Assembly: GCF_014925385.1 (NCBI RefSeq) | Contig: NZ_JACSDK010000003.1 | Coordinates: forward strand, 124,001 to 188,000 | DNA: 64,000 nucleotides | Direction: 5' to 3' | Origin: Pelagibius marinus | GTDB lineage: Bacteria > Pseudomonadota > Alphaproteobacteria > Kiloniellales > Kiloniellaceae | Shown: one piece after another, positions 48,191 to 59,310 of the stretch | Layout of the letters: every line of letters begins with the position of its first letter | Position numbering within the stretch: the stretch's first letter is position 1 | Position numbers and translations under genes: made by a program | The notes under the pieces: model-generated | What the model saw: only the letters and a program-made list of their open reading frames with translations | What the model was told of the DNA's origin: nothing | The model's database searches: none

Positions 48191-48721
48191 TTGCGTCCGC
48201 TGCCCTGTCGCACGCTCCTGATCTGCCTCCTCTGCCTGACCCCGCTGCCGGCCGCGGTGCAGGCCGGGACGCCGCCGCCCCTGGCCCCGGCGGGCGAGCG
48301 CGCGACCGCCGTGGTGGTGCTGAAAGGGGAGCGCCGGCTGGTCCTGCGGCGCGGCGCGGCGGAAATCGCCGCCTACGACATCGCCCTGGGCTTCGCCCCG
48401 GAAGGCCACAAGCGCCGCGAGGGTGACGGCCGCACCCCGGAAGGGCGCTATGTCATCGACTGGCGCAACGCCGACAGCGCCTATCACCTTTCCCTGCACA
48501 TTTCCTATCCCAGCGCCGCGGACAAGGCCGCCGCGGCCGCGGCGGGCGAGGACCCCGGCGGCATGATCATGATCCACGGCCTGCCCAACGGCCTGGGCTG
48601 GATCGGCGGGGCCCATAGCGCGCGCGACTGGACGGCGGGCTGCATCGCCGTCACCTCCGAGGAGATCGAGGAAATATGGCGGCTGGTGCCCGACGGTACG
48701 CCGATCGAGATCAGGCCGTGA
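48191..48721 (+). CDS. L,D-transpeptidase (YkuD) family protein, exported
   Basis: A 176-residue protein with a signal peptide (residues 1-25, ending AAVQA). The YkuD domain has HGLPNGLGWIGG and the catalytic DWTAGCIAVT (Cys about residue 156), with GFAPEGHKRREGDGRTPEGRY upstream. It probably remodels or crosslinks peptidoglycan in the periplasm. The start is a TTG with GGAG about 12 bases upstream; no better start keeps the signal peptide intact. Confidence 0.9.
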   Translation: MRPLPCRTLLICLLCLTPLPAAVQAGTPPPLAPAGERATAVVVLKGERRLVLRRGAAEIAAYDIALGFAPEGHKRREGDGRTPEGRYVIDWRNADSAYHLSLHISYPSAADKAAAAAAGEDPGGMIMIHGLPNGLGWIGGAHSARDWTAGCIAVTSEEIEEIWRLVPDGTPIEIRP

Positions 48722-48748
48722 TCGGCAAGGCCTAGGTCCCCGGAAAGG

Positions 48749-49219
48749 CTAGTTGGCGCCCTTGAGGCCCGGCCAGTTGGCGTCGGCCTTGGAGATGTTG
48801 CCGGGGATGTCCTGGGCCCAGCGGCTCTGCACCGACTTGGAGTAGTTCAGGTACAGTTTGCCGCCCTCGATGCGCCAGGCCGCAGGGTCAGTCGAGGCGG
48901 TGTAGCCCTCGGAGACCGCCCAGGCGCAGTAGCCGCCGTACTGCGGGGCGTAGCGCTCCGGCTCGGCGGCGAAGGTATCGCGGTTGGCGGCGGAGGCGAA
49001 CTGCCAGGTCGCGCCGGCGAAGTCGTAGGTGAACTCGGGCTTGCCATAGACCGGCTTGCCCTCGGTGAAGTAGGCCACCGGGTCGTAGCCCTGGATGGCC
49101 AGCCCGTCGGTGTTGAAGGTGGGATCGAGGGCCTGCGCCGGGCCGGCGGCGCCGGCGGCGAGGCCCGCTGCGACGGCGGCCGCGAGGAAGTGGCGGCGTG
49201 AAAGCCTGCTGCGGAACAT
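48749..49219 (-). CDS. YHS domain protein with Tat signal
   Basis: A 156-residue exported protein. The N-terminus RSRLSRRHFLAAAVAAGLAAGAAGPAQA is a clear twin-arginine signal. The mature part has a YHS-like domain (IQGYDPVAYFTEGKPVYGKPEF, then FASAANRDTFAAEPERYAPQYGGYCAWAV), which in other proteins is linked to metal or haem binding. ATG at 49219 follows AAGGGGAGA; upstream frame extension is not coding. Confidence 0.87.
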   Translation of the reverse strand: MFRSRLSRRHFLAAAVAAGLAAGAAGPAQALDPTFNTDGLAIQGYDPVAYFTEGKPVYGKPEFTYDFAGATWQFASAANRDTFAAEPERYAPQYGGYCAWAVSEGYTASTDPAAWRIEGGKLYLNYSKSVQSRWAQDIPGNISKADANWPGLKGAN

Positions 49220-49352
49220 GCGGAATCTCCCCTTCGCGCAAGTGAAGCGTCTGGAGGATCGCGCGTTTGCCCGCGCGCCGCAAATCAAGGCGCAGTCACG
49301 TCTCCGCGAGTCGTAGGGCCGCGAGGCGCCAAGCTGACTTGCGGCACCCGGC

Positions 49353-50501
49353 CTACTGCATGACAATCTTGGGGGCCTCGCGGCCGGCGCCGCTCTGGGC
49401 CGAGACCTTCTCCCAGACCCGCTTGGCGATGGCCAGGAAGATCTGGGCGTTGGGGGTGTCGGGCTTGGAGACCGTCACCGGTCGGCCGCCGTCGGAGGTC
49501 TCGCGGATCTCGATGTCCAGCGGGATCTCGCCGAGGAACTCCATGCCCAGCTTGTCGGCCTCGCGCCTGGCGCCGCCGTGGCTGAAGATATGCGACTCGT
49601 GGCCGCAGTTGGGGCAGACGAAGACGCTCATGTTCTCGACAATGCCCAGCACCGGCACGTCCACCTTGCGGAACATGTTGAGGCCCTTGCGGGCGTCCAG
49701 CAGGGCGATGTCCTGCGGCGTCGAGACGATGACGGCGCCGCTCAGCGGCACCTGCTGGGCCATGGTCAGCTGGGCGTCACCGGTGCCCGGCGGCATGTCG
49801 ACCACCAGCACGTCCAGCTCGCCCCAGTCGACGTCGCGCAGCATCTGCTGCAGGGCGCTCTGCACCATGGGGCCGCGCCAGATCATTGGCGTGTCCTCGG
49901 CCACCAGGAAGCCCATGGACATGCACTTGATGCCGTAGTTCTCCATCGGATTGAGGGTCTTGCCGTCGGGCGAGGTCGGCCGGCCGCTGATGCCCAGCAT
50001 GCGCGGCTGCGAGGGGCCGTAGATGTCGGCGTCCAGGATGCCGACCTTGAGGCCGAGCTGCGCCAGGGCGAGGGAGAGGTTGGTGGTGACGGTGGATTTG
50101 CCGACGCCGCCCTTGCCGCTGGCCACGGCGATGATGGAGCGGATGCCGGGGATCATGGCGCCGCCCGGACCCGCTGAAGCTTGACCGGGGGCTGCCTGCT
50201 GGCCGTGGGGGGCCGCCTGGCCGCCGCCCGCCCCGCCGTTCTGGGGCGCCGCGCGCTCGGCGGTCAGCACGGCGGTGACCGAGGTCACGCCCTCCAGATC
50301 GTAGACGGCTTTCTCCGCCGCCTTGCGCAGGGGCTCCATGGCCTCGCCCTGGCGGGGATCGACCTCGATGGCGAAGCCGACGTTGCCGTCCTTGATGATC
50401 AGCCCCGAGACCATGCCCAGGGCGACAATATCCTCACCCTTGATAGGGTCTTTGACGTTTTTGAGGGCGTCCAGTACGACGGCTTCGCTGATCCCACTCA
50501 T
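49353..50501 (-). CDS. mrp: iron-sulphur cluster carrier ATPase Mrp/ApbC
   Basis: A 382-residue protein. The N-terminal MIP18-like domain (about 1-85) is followed by a Gly/Ala/Gln-rich linker and a deviant-Walker P-loop NTPase domain: AVASGKGGVGKSTVTTNLSLAL (about 127-147), DADIYGPSQPRMLG and VVDMPPGTGDAQLT. The CxxC that binds the bridging 4Fe-4S cluster is VFVCPNCGHES (about 298-301). It loads clusters into apo-enzymes. Divergent from hflK. Confidence 0.94.
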   Translation of the reverse strand: MSGISEAVVLDALKNVKDPIKGEDIVALGMVSGLIIKDGNVGFAIEVDPRQGEAMEPLRKAAEKAVYDLEGVTSVTAVLTAERAAPQNGGAGGGQAAPHGQQAAPGQASAGPGGAMIPGIRSIIAVASGKGGVGKSTVTTNLSLALAQLGLKVGILDADIYGPSQPRMLGISGRPTSPDGKTLNPMENYGIKCMSMGFLVAEDTPMIWRGPMVQSALQQMLRDVDWGELDVLVVDMPPGTGDAQLTMAQQVPLSGAVIVSTPQDIALLDARKGLNMFRKVDVPVLGIVENMSVFVCPNCGHESHIFSHGGARREADKLGMEFLGEIPLDIEIRETSDGGRPVTVSKPDTPNAQIFLAIAKRVWEKVSAQSGAGREAPKIVMQ

Positions 50502-50661
50502 TTCCTTGAAAACTCCCCGATCCGGCCGATATGCACGCAGGAGGTAGCAGGCAGACTCGGCTAGAACAATAGCTCAGCCGTGATATAAGTCCGACGCCCG
50601 GGGATTTCACCCACGGATCAAGCCCGCTAGGGTAGCGGAAACGGTAACAGGGATAGAAAAT

Positions 50662-51813
50662 ATGCCTTGGGAAAATAAAGGTGGCGGCGGCGGCCCGTGG
50701 GGCGGCGGCGGAGGCTCCGGCGGATCCGGCGGCGGCGGCCCGTGGGGCCGTGGCGGCGGCGGTCAGGGAGGCGGCCCGAGGCCGCCTGACTTCGAGGACT
50801 TCATCAAGAAGGGCCAGGACCGTTTTCGCACCATTCTGCCGGGCGGCTCCGGCGGCCTGGGCCCGTCGGCCTGGCTGCTGATCGCTATCGTGGTGGTCTT
50901 GGCCTGGGGTTTGACCGGCCTCTATCGGGTCCAGACCAACGAGCAGGGCGTGGTGCTGCAATTCGGCAAGTGGGTGGAGACGACCGAGCCCGGCCTCAAC
51001 TGGCATCTGCCCTGGCCCATCGAGAGCGCGCTGACCCCCAGCGTCACCTCGGTCCAGCAGATCGACATCGGCTTCGTCTCCTCCGGTAACGAGCGCGCGC
51101 GGGCCTCGCGCCGCGACGTGGAGCAGGAAAGCCTGATGCTGACCGGCGACCAGAACATCATCGACATCGACTTCACGGTGCAATGGAAGATCGCCGATGC
51201 CGGGCAGTATCTCTTCAACATCCGCGACCCGGAAGCGACGGTGAAGATCGCAGCCGAGAGCGCCATGCGCGAGATCATCGGCCGCACCGACATCCAGCCG
51301 GCGCTGACCGAGGCGCGCGGCACCGTGGCGGCGGAGACACGGACCCTCTTGCAGGCCACCCTCAACGAGTACGAGGCGGGGATCGAGATCACCGAGCTGG
51401 CGCTGCAGGACGTGCAGCCGCCGCGCGCGGTGATCGACGCCTTCAACGATGTGCTGCGCGCCCAGCAGGACCGCGACCGTGCGCGCAACGAGGCGGACAG
51501 GTACCGCAACGACATCCTGCCGCGCGCCCGCGGTGATGCGCTGCGTGTCGTGCAGGAGGCCGAGGCCTACAAGGAGCAGCTCGAGAACGAGGCCGAAGGC
51601 GAGGCCCAGCGCTTCCTCTCGGTCTTCAACGCCTACAAGCAGAACCCGGGCGTGACCCGTCGGCGCATGTACCTGGAGACTCTGCAGGACGTGCTGAGCG
51701 ATACCGACAAGGTGATCCTGGACCGTCAAGGTGGGGGCGGGGCGATCCCCTATCTGCCGTTGAACGAACTACGCGGCCGGTCAGGTTCGACCGGCAGCGG
51801 CAGCGGCAACTGA
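50662..51813 (+). CDS. hflK: HflK, SPFH-domain regulator of FtsH
   Basis: A 383-residue inner-membrane protein. A glycine-rich cytoplasmic N-terminus (residues 1-38) leads to one membrane helix (about 70-92), then a periplasmic SPFH/band-7 domain (TNEQGVVLQFGKWVETTEPGLNWHLPWP, through VTVQW-type strands to DVQPPRAVIDAFNDVLRAQQDRDRARNEA) and a coiled coil. With HflC it forms the cage around the FtsH protease. Spaced 12 bases from hflC. Confidence 0.94.
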   Translation: MPWENKGGGGGPWGGGGGSGGSGGGGPWGRGGGGQGGGPRPPDFEDFIKKGQDRFRTILPGGSGGLGPSAWLLIAIVVVLAWGLTGLYRVQTNEQGVVLQFGKWVETTEPGLNWHLPWPIESALTPSVTSVQQIDIGFVSSGNERARASRRDVEQESLMLTGDQNIIDIDFTVQWKIADAGQYLFNIRDPEATVKIAAESAMREIIGRTDIQPALTEARGTVAAETRTLLQATLNEYEAGIEITELALQDVQPPRAVIDAFNDVLRAQQDRDRARNEADRYRNDILPRARGDALRVVQEAEAYKEQLENEAEGEAQRFLSVFNAYKQNPGVTRRRMYLETLQDVLSDTDKVILDRQGGGGAIPYLPLNELRGRSGSTGSGSGN

Positions 51814-51825
51814 GGAGACGACGCC

Positions 51826-52704
51826 ATGCGCTTGAGCACGAATTTCATCATCGGTGCCGTGATCGTCGTCCTGGGCCTGACCGCCTATGGCGCCCTCTTC
51901 ACCGTCGACCAGCGCGAGCAGGCCATCGTCATGCAGTTCGGTGAACCCAAGCGGGTCATCGCCGAGCCCGGGCTGGCCTGGAAGGTCCCGATGATCCAGA
52001 ACGTCCAGTACTACGAGAAGCGGGTGCTGAACCTGGACCCGCCGGCGGAGAACATCCTGCTGTCGGACCAGAAGCGATTGATCGTCGATGTCTTCGCCCG
52101 CTATCGCATCGACGATCCGCTGCTGTTCTTCCAGACCGTGCGGGCCGAGGAGACGGCCCGGCCGCGCCTCAGCACGATCATCAACGACCGTCTGCGCCAG
52201 ATCCTCGGCAACTCGACCCTGTCGTCGGTGCTCTCCGACGAGCGCACGCAGATCCTGGCCGACCTGCGCGAGAGCGTGGACAAGGAGACGCGGAATTTCG
52301 GCATCGTCCTGGTCGACGTGCGTATCCGTCGCGCCGATCTGCCGGACGAGACGCGGGAATCGGTCTTCGACCGTATGCGCTCCGAACGTGAGCGCGAGGC
52401 GGCGGAGTTCCGCGCCCAGGGCTTCGAGCAGTCCGAGCGCATCAAGGCCGCGGCCGACCGCGAGGCCACGGTGATCCGCGCCGAGGCCAAGCGCCAGTCG
52501 GAGATCCTGCGCGGTCAGGGCGAAGGGCGGCGGACCGAGATCCTCAACAACGCCTACGGTCAGGATCCGGACTTCTTCAACTTCTACCGCTCGATGCAGG
52601 CCTACAGCGCCTCGCTGGGCGCCGACAGCACCTATCTGGTCCTGTCGCCGGACAGCGAGTTCTTCAGCTTCTTCAACCAGGCTCAAGAGGGTGCCGGCAA
52701 CTAG
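51826..52704 (+). CDS. hflC: HflC, SPFH-domain partner of HflK
   Basis: A 292-residue protein with an N-terminal membrane helix (about 7-25), then the SPFH domain (VDQREQAIVMQFGEPKRVI, YYEKRVLNLDPPAENILLSDQKRLIVDVFARYRI) and an Ala/Glu-rich coiled coil (FRAQGFEQSERIKAAADREATVIRAEAKRQSEILRGQGEG). Forms the HflKC cage with HflK and restrains FtsH. GGAGACGAC precedes the ATG. Confidence 0.94.
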   Translation: MRLSTNFIIGAVIVVLGLTAYGALFTVDQREQAIVMQFGEPKRVIAEPGLAWKVPMIQNVQYYEKRVLNLDPPAENILLSDQKRLIVDVFARYRIDDPLLFFQTVRAEETARPRLSTIINDRLRQILGNSTLSSVLSDERTQILADLRESVDKETRNFGIVLVDVRIRRADLPDETRESVFDRMRSEREREAAEFRAQGFEQSERIKAAADREATVIRAEAKRQSEILRGQGEGRRTEILNNAYGQDPDFFNFYRSMQAYSASLGADSTYLVLSPDSEFFSFFNQAQEGAGN

Positions 52705-52778
52705 CCGGCCGCCCCGGAAGGTCCGGGAGGCGCCGCGGCGCCTCCCCGCCGGCCGTCGGGGCTGAGGCGGCGCCCGCT

Positions 52779-52964
52779 ATGACCGATTTTTTCACGGCGC
52801 TGGCCCTGGTATTGGTGATCGAGGGGCTGTTTCTGGCGATCTTTCCGCGGCGCCTGCGCCAAATCGTTGAAATGCTGGCGGAAATGCCGCCCGACTCCCT
52901 GCGGATCGGCGGCATCGTGGCGGCTTCCCTCGGGGTCTTCCTGGTGTGGCTGCTGCGCGGTTAG
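52779..52964 (+). CDS. DUF2065 small membrane protein
   Basis: A 61-residue protein with two hydrophobic helices (about 5-22 and 42-59), typical of DUF2065: FFTALALVLVIEGLFLAIFPRRLR and LRIGGIVAASLGVFLVWLLRG. It is regularly found right after hflC in proteobacteria, which suggests a role with HflKC or FtsH; no direct evidence exists here. Confidence 0.85.
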   Translation: MTDFFTALALVLVIEGLFLAIFPRRLRQIVEMLAEMPPDSLRIGGIVAASLGVFLVWLLRG

Positions 52965-53157
52965 GAAACGCGGGAATGGCGTGATAGCGCCACAAATTCG
53001 CCCACTTCGTATCGCAGCCTGCTGGTGATACACTTTTTGTTGAGAGGGCCTACAAACTCCGCTCCAATAGTTCCAGATAGCGCTAAGCGACGCTTCAGGA
53101 GCCTCCAGGGCATCCGCCCTGCCGGAGCGCATCTCCAAGCGAGGGAGAGAACTGACA

Positions 53158-54687
53158 GTGACTCGAATTTCCGGAATGCAACGGCCTCCCATCCAGCGGC
53201 GGGGCGTCACGGCGCGCGCCGTGACGCGGCCGGCGCCAGCCTCGCGCTGGCTGCCCCTGCAAGGGCTGTTGGGCGCGGCTGCGCTGTTCACGGCCCTTCT
53301 GATCCTGGCCTGGTCGTCGGCGGTGCAGGCGCGTTCGGCACCCGACACCTTTGCCGACCTGGCGGAAAGGCTGTTGCCCACCGTGGTCAACATCCAGACC
53401 AGCCAGACCATCGAGGGCGGCCAGGCCGAGCAGTTCGAGGAATTCTTCAAAGAGTTCTTCGAGCGCCGCGGCGAAGGCGGCGAGCCGCCGCCGCAGCAGC
53501 AGCGCCGGGGCAGTTCCCTCGGCTCGGGCTTCATCATCGAGCCCAGCGGCTTCATCGTCACCAACCACCACGTCATCGCCGACGCCGATGAGGTTGAGGT
53601 GGTGCTCTCCGACGGCACCTCGCTGGAAGCCACCATCGTCGGCAGCGACAAGGACACGGACCTGGCGCTGCTGAAGGTTGAGACCGACCGCCCCCTGCCG
53701 TCCACCACCTGGGGCGATTCCGACAAGACGCGGATCGGCGACTGGGTCGTCGCCATCGGCAATCCCTTCGGCCTGGGCGGCACCGTGACCGCCGGCATCG
53801 TCTCGGCGCGCCAGCGCGACATCAACGCCGGGCGCTACGACAATTTCATCCAGACCGACGCCGCCATCAACAAGGGCAACTCCGGCGGCCCGATGTTCAA
53901 CATGGACGGCCAGGTGATCGGCATCAACACGGCGATCTTCTCACCCTCCGGCGGTTCGGTGGGCATCGGCTTCGCCACCCCGTCCTCCATGGCCCGCAAC
54001 ATCATCGCCCAGCTGCGCGACACCGGCGAGGTGCGGCGCGGCTGGCTCGGCGTGCGCATCCAGAACGTCACCGACGAGCTGGCCGAGGGCCTGCGGCTCG
54101 ACCGGCCGCGCGGCGCCCTGGTGGCCGCGGTCACCGAAGGCGGGCCGGCGGAATCCGCCGGCATCGAGCAGGGCGACGTGATCCTGGAGTTCAACGGCCG
54201 CGAGGTGCCGGAGATGCGCCGCCTGCCGGCCATGGTGGCGGAGACCAGCGTGGGTTCCACGGTGGACGTGACCATCTGGCGCAAGAACGCGGAGAAGCAG
54301 CTGCGCGTCACCATCGGCGAGCTGGAGGCAGAGCAGGTCGCCACCGCCCCGGCGACGCAGACGCCGCCGGAGACCAAGCCGAAGGAGATGGAATCCCTCG
54401 GCCTCGCGCTCGGCGAGATCACGCCCGAACTGCGCAGCCGCTTCAGCCTGGACGAGGCGACCAAGGGCGTCGTCATCACCGAGGTGAAGGAAGGCAGCTC
54501 CGGCGCCGAGAAGGGCCTGAAGGCGGGCGACGTCATCGTCGAGGTCGACCAGGAAGAGGTCGCCACCCCGGCGGACGTGGTCGAGAAGGTCGAACGGGCC
54601 AAGTCCGAAGGCTACCGGGTGGTCACCCTGCTGGTGTTCCGCCAGGGCGACTTCCAATGGGTGGCCGTCAGGATCGATCAGAGCTGA
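53158..54687 (+). CDS. degP: Do/DegP-family periplasmic serine protease with two PDZ domains
   Basis: A 509-residue HtrA protease and chaperone. A long N-terminus contains a hydrophobic signal/anchor (about residues 40-58). The catalytic triad is His in VTNHHVIADA, Asp in DKDTDLALLKV and Ser in NKGNSGGPMFN. Two PDZ domains follow (about 290-375 and 410-505; GWLGVRIQNVTDELAEG and GVVITEVKEGSSGAEKGLKAGDVIVEV). It degrades or refolds damaged envelope proteins. GTG start at 53158, AGGGAG upstream. A terminator follows 26 bases after the stop. Confidence 0.93.
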   Translation: MTRISGMQRPPIQRRGVTARAVTRPAPASRWLPLQGLLGAAALFTALLILAWSSAVQARSAPDTFADLAERLLPTVVNIQTSQTIEGGQAEQFEEFFKEFFERRGEGGEPPPQQQRRGSSLGSGFIIEPSGFIVTNHHVIADADEVEVVLSDGTSLEATIVGSDKDTDLALLKVETDRPLPSTTWGDSDKTRIGDWVVAIGNPFGLGGTVTAGIVSARQRDINAGRYDNFIQTDAAINKGNSGGPMFNMDGQVIGINTAIFSPSGGSVGIGFATPSSMARNIIAQLRDTGEVRRGWLGVRIQNVTDELAEGLRLDRPRGALVAAVTEGGPAESAGIEQGDVILEFNGREVPEMRRLPAMVAETSVGSTVDVTIWRKNAEKQLRVTIGELEAEQVATAPATQTPPETKPKEMESLGLALGEITPELRSRFSLDEATKGVVITEVKEGSSGAEKGLKAGDVIVEVDQEEVATPADVVEKVERAKSEGYRVVTLLVFRQGDFQWVAVRIDQS

Positions 54688-54713
54688 TCCGCACGCGGTA
54701 AGCCTCTTAAGCG

Positions 54714-54743
54714 AAACGGCGGCCTCTTCGGGCCGCCGTTTTT
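54714..54743 (+). terminator. Rho-independent terminator of degP
   Basis: AAACGGCGGCC, loop TCTTCG, GGCCGCCGTTT, then further T residues (GTTTTTCTTT). The stem is 11 bp with the flanking A and T. It lies between degP and the convergent serB; the A-rich left side may also act weakly for serB. Confidence 0.88.
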
Positions 54744-54763
54744 CTTTGCCGATCTTCCTTTTC

Positions 54764-55663
54764 CTAGGCTTCCCGGATCTCGTCGGCGTGGTAGCCCTGC
54801 AGGTACAGCAGGCCGGTCAGGTCGCCGTGGTCGATGCGGTAGTGCGCGGCGGCGCGCACCTTGGGCTTGCCGTAGAAGGCGACCCCCAGGCCGGCGGCGC
54901 CCAGCATGTCCAGGTCGTTGGCGCCGTCGCCCACCGCGCAGGCGTCGTTGGGCACCAGGCCGTGGGCCGCCGAGAGTTCCTCCAGCGCCTGCAGCTTGGC
55001 AGCACGGCCCAGCACCGGGGCGACCACCTCGCCGGTCAGCGCGCCGTTGGCCACCGCCAGCTGATTGGCGCGGTCCTCGTCGAAGCCGCAGGCCTCGCGC
55101 ACCAGGTTGGTGAAGCAGGTGAAGCCGCCGGACACCAGGGCGCAGTAGGCGCCGTTGGCGCGCATGGTCGCCACCAGGGCGCGGGCGCCGGGCACCAGGG
55201 TCATGCGTTCGGCCGCTTCCTCCAGGGCCGTCAGCGGCATGCCCTTCAGCAGGCCGACCCGCTCGCGCAGGGCCGCTTCGAAGTCCAGCTCGCCGGCCAT
55301 GGCCAGCGCCGTGATCTCAGCCACTTCCTCGTGGATGCCGGCCACCTCGGCCAGCTCGTCGAGCATCTCCTCGCGGATGATGGTCGATTCCATGTCGGCG
55401 ACCAGCAGCCTCTTGCGCCGGCCCGCGGCGGGCTGGATCGCCAGGTCCAGGGGCGAGGGCCCCAGGGCTTCGCGGACCAGGGCCTGGGTAATGGTGGGCT
55501 CGCTGCCTTCGAAGGTGATGTCGCAGGCGACGTCGTCGGCCAGCCAGTGGGCCGCGCCGGCCGCACTGTGGCTGTTGTCGATGGCGCGGCGCGCGGCATC
55601 GACCAGGGCCGTCGACAGCGGCCTTGAGTGCGAGTCCCCAATCACGGTAAGCACGTAGTGCAT
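54764..55663 (-). CDS. serB: phosphoserine phosphatase SerB
   Basis: A 299-residue HAD-family enzyme for the last step of serine synthesis. An N-terminal ACT-like domain (about 1-75) precedes the HAD core: motif I LLVADMESTII (nucleophile Asp about residue 90), motif II ALVSGGFTCF, motif III Lys near GRAAKLQAL, and motif IV AVGDGANDLDML. Start at ATG 55663; the upstream extension is not conserved. It is divergent from miaA by 88 bases. Confidence 0.94.
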   Translation of the reverse strand: MHYVLTVIGDSHSRPLSTALVDAARRAIDNSHSAAGAAHWLADDVACDITFEGSEPTITQALVREALGPSPLDLAIQPAAGRRKRLLVADMESTIIREEMLDELAEVAGIHEEVAEITALAMAGELDFEAALRERVGLLKGMPLTALEEAAERMTLVPGARALVATMRANGAYCALVSGGFTCFTNLVREACGFDEDRANQLAVANGALTGEVVAPVLGRAAKLQALEELSAAHGLVPNDACAVGDGANDLDMLGAAGLGVAFYGKPKVRAAAHYRIDHGDLTGLLYLQGYHADEIREA

Positions 55664-55751
55664 CGGCGGCTTATACAGAGGCCGCCCCCATTCCCGCAAG
55701 CGCACAGCCGCGATGGGCCAGCCTTCATGCCCCCGAAGTCACGACGTTCAC

Positions 55752-56732
55752 ATGCCTGAAGCCGAGCAGAAACCCTTGGTGATGATGATCGCCGGTCCCA
55801 CGGCCTCGGGGAAGTCGGCCCTGGCCGCCGCCGTGGCGGCGCAGTGGGGCGGCACGGTGATCAATGCCGACTCCATGCAGGTCTACCGGGAGCTGTCGCT
55901 CTTGACCGCGCGGCCGCGCGGCGCCGAGCTGAAGGCCGCGCCGCACCGGCTCTACGGCGTGCTCTCCGGCGCCGAGGCCTGTTCGGCCGGGCGCTGGCGC
56001 GGGATGGCCCTGGCGGAGGTCGAGGCCGCCCTGGCGGCGGGCCGCCTGCCGATTCTGGTCGGCGGCACCGGCCTCTATCTCAAGGTCTTCGCCGAGGGGT
56101 TGAACACGGTGCCCGAGATCCCGGCCGGGGTCCGCGCCACCGCCCGCGCCGAACTGGCGGAGCTGGGCAAGGCCGCCTTCCATGCCCGCCTGGCCGAGCG
56201 CGATCCGGTGATGGGCGCGCGCCTGGAGCCGGGCGACAGCCAGCGCCTGCTGCGCGCCTGGGAGGTCCTGGCGGCGACCGGGCGGTCGCTGGCCGAGTGG
56301 CAGGCCGCGCCCGCCACCCCGGCGCCCTACCGCTTCGCCCGGCTCTGCCTGCTGCCGCCGCGCCCGGCGCTCTACGCCGCCTGCGACGCCCGCCTGGAGG
56401 CCATGGTCGGGCCCAGGTCGGAAGGAGGGGGCGCGCTGGAGGAGGTGGAGGCGCTGCTGGCGCTGGGACTCGACCCGGCGCTGCCGGTCATGAAGGCGGT
56501 GGGGGTGCCGGAGTTCGCCGCCCATCTGGCCGGCGAGCTCAGCCTGGAAGCGGCCCTGGCCGAGGCCCAGCAGGCGACCCGGCGCTACGCCAAGCGGCAG
56601 ATGACCTGGCTGCGGCACCAGTTTCTCGGTAACGATTCGACGGTTAACGTCATGGAAACGCAATATTCAGAAAGTCAAAGGGTGGAAACTTTTGCGAAAA
56701 TTCGTCAAAATCTATTGACCGACCCGGGCTAA
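55752..56732 (+). CDS. miaA: tRNA dimethylallyltransferase
   Basis: A 326-residue enzyme that adds a dimethylallyl group to A37 of tRNAs reading U-starting codons. The P-loop is IAGPTASGKSALA (about residues 13-25), then NADSMQVYRELSLLTARP, LVGGTGLYLKVFAEGL and the DPALPVMKAVGVPEFAAHL and RRYAKRQMTWLRHQF blocks. ATG at 55752. The gene reads toward ilvB. A GC-rich hairpin at about 56750-56777 follows but lacks a U-tract. Confidence 0.94.
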   Translation: MPEAEQKPLVMMIAGPTASGKSALAAAVAAQWGGTVINADSMQVYRELSLLTARPRGAELKAAPHRLYGVLSGAEACSAGRWRGMALAEVEAALAAGRLPILVGGTGLYLKVFAEGLNTVPEIPAGVRATARAELAELGKAAFHARLAERDPVMGARLEPGDSQRLLRAWEVLAATGRSLAEWQAAPATPAPYRFARLCLLPPRPALYAACDARLEAMVGPRSEGGGALEEVEALLALGLDPALPVMKAVGVPEFAAHLAGELSLEAALAEAQQATRRYAKRQMTWLRHQFLGNDSTVNVMETQYSESQRVETFAKIRQNLLTDPG

Positions 56733-56925
56733 GGGTCTAGGGTCCGCCTCCTTCACCCGCAAAACGGCGGGCGAAGGGTGTGAAATCATTGGCAATTGTT
56801 CGCGTTTGGCCGGTTCTGCCGGCCTATTTTATGTGGTGTTGAGTTGCGCCGGCCCCTCCTTGATAGCCGAAGGCGGCCAGGAACGGGGCCCGGCGGAAAG
56901 ACGGCAAGACGAAAGGTAGAAGACG

Positions 56926-58689
<1,764 letters not shown>

Positions 58690-58775
58690 GGCCGCGAGAC
58701 AGCGACGCCTCTTCATCCTTCGGAACCCGGATCGACAGATAGAAAGCGGGGGCCCGGAAGCCCCCGGTCAGAGCC

Positions 58776-59294
58776 ATGGCCAATCATAAAGACCAAGAAA
58801 TCGAAGCGCGCACCATCGCGGTGCTGGTGGACAACGAACCCGGCGTGCTGGCGCGCGTCATCGGCCTCTTCTCGGGCCGCGGCTACAACATCGAGAGCCT
58901 GACGGTCTCCGAGGTCGACCCGCGCCAGCGCTTCTCGCGCATCACCGTGGTGACCTCGGGCACGCCGCAGATCCTGGAGCAGATCAAGGCGCAGCTCGAC
59001 CGCCTGGTGCCGGTCCACCGGGTCAGCGACCTGACCATGGACGGCGCCTCGGTGGAGCGCGAGCTGGCCCTGGTGAAGGTCGCCGGCAGCGGCGACAAGC
59101 GGGTCGAGTCCCTGCGCATCGCCGACATCTTCCGCGCCCGGGTGGTGGACTCCTCGCACGACCACTTCGTCTTCGAGATGACCGGCAAGAGCGAGAAACT
59201 GGACGTCTTCATCGACCTCATGCAGCCGCTGGGCCTGGTCGACGTCTCGCGCACCGGCGTGGTCGCCATCTCCCGGGGCCCGCAGGGGCTCTAG
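58776..59294 (+). CDS. ilvN: acetolactate synthase small (regulatory) subunit
   Basis: A 172-residue protein with an N-terminal ACT domain (about 8-80; TIAVLVDNEPGVLARVIGLFSGRGYNIESLTV) and the C-terminal ALS_ss_C domain (about 90-165). It confers valine feedback control on IlvB. It is also called ilvH in other genomes. Its 3' end is 16 bases from the stop of the convergent NAD-kinase-like gene. Confidence 0.95.
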   Translation: MANHKDQEIEARTIAVLVDNEPGVLARVIGLFSGRGYNIESLTVSEVDPRQRFSRITVVTSGTPQILEQIKAQLDRLVPVHRVSDLTMDGASVERELALVKVAGSGDKRVESLRIADIFRARVVDSSHDHFVFEMTGKSEKLDVFIDLMQPLGLVDVSRTGVVAISRGPQGL

Positions 59295-59310
59295 AAGTTC
59301 TCGCAGGCTC

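Noticed and set aside
56750-56777. Hairpin after miaA as a terminator
   Set aside because: The stem is good but GTGTGAAATC follows instead of a U-tract, so intrinsic termination is not supported.
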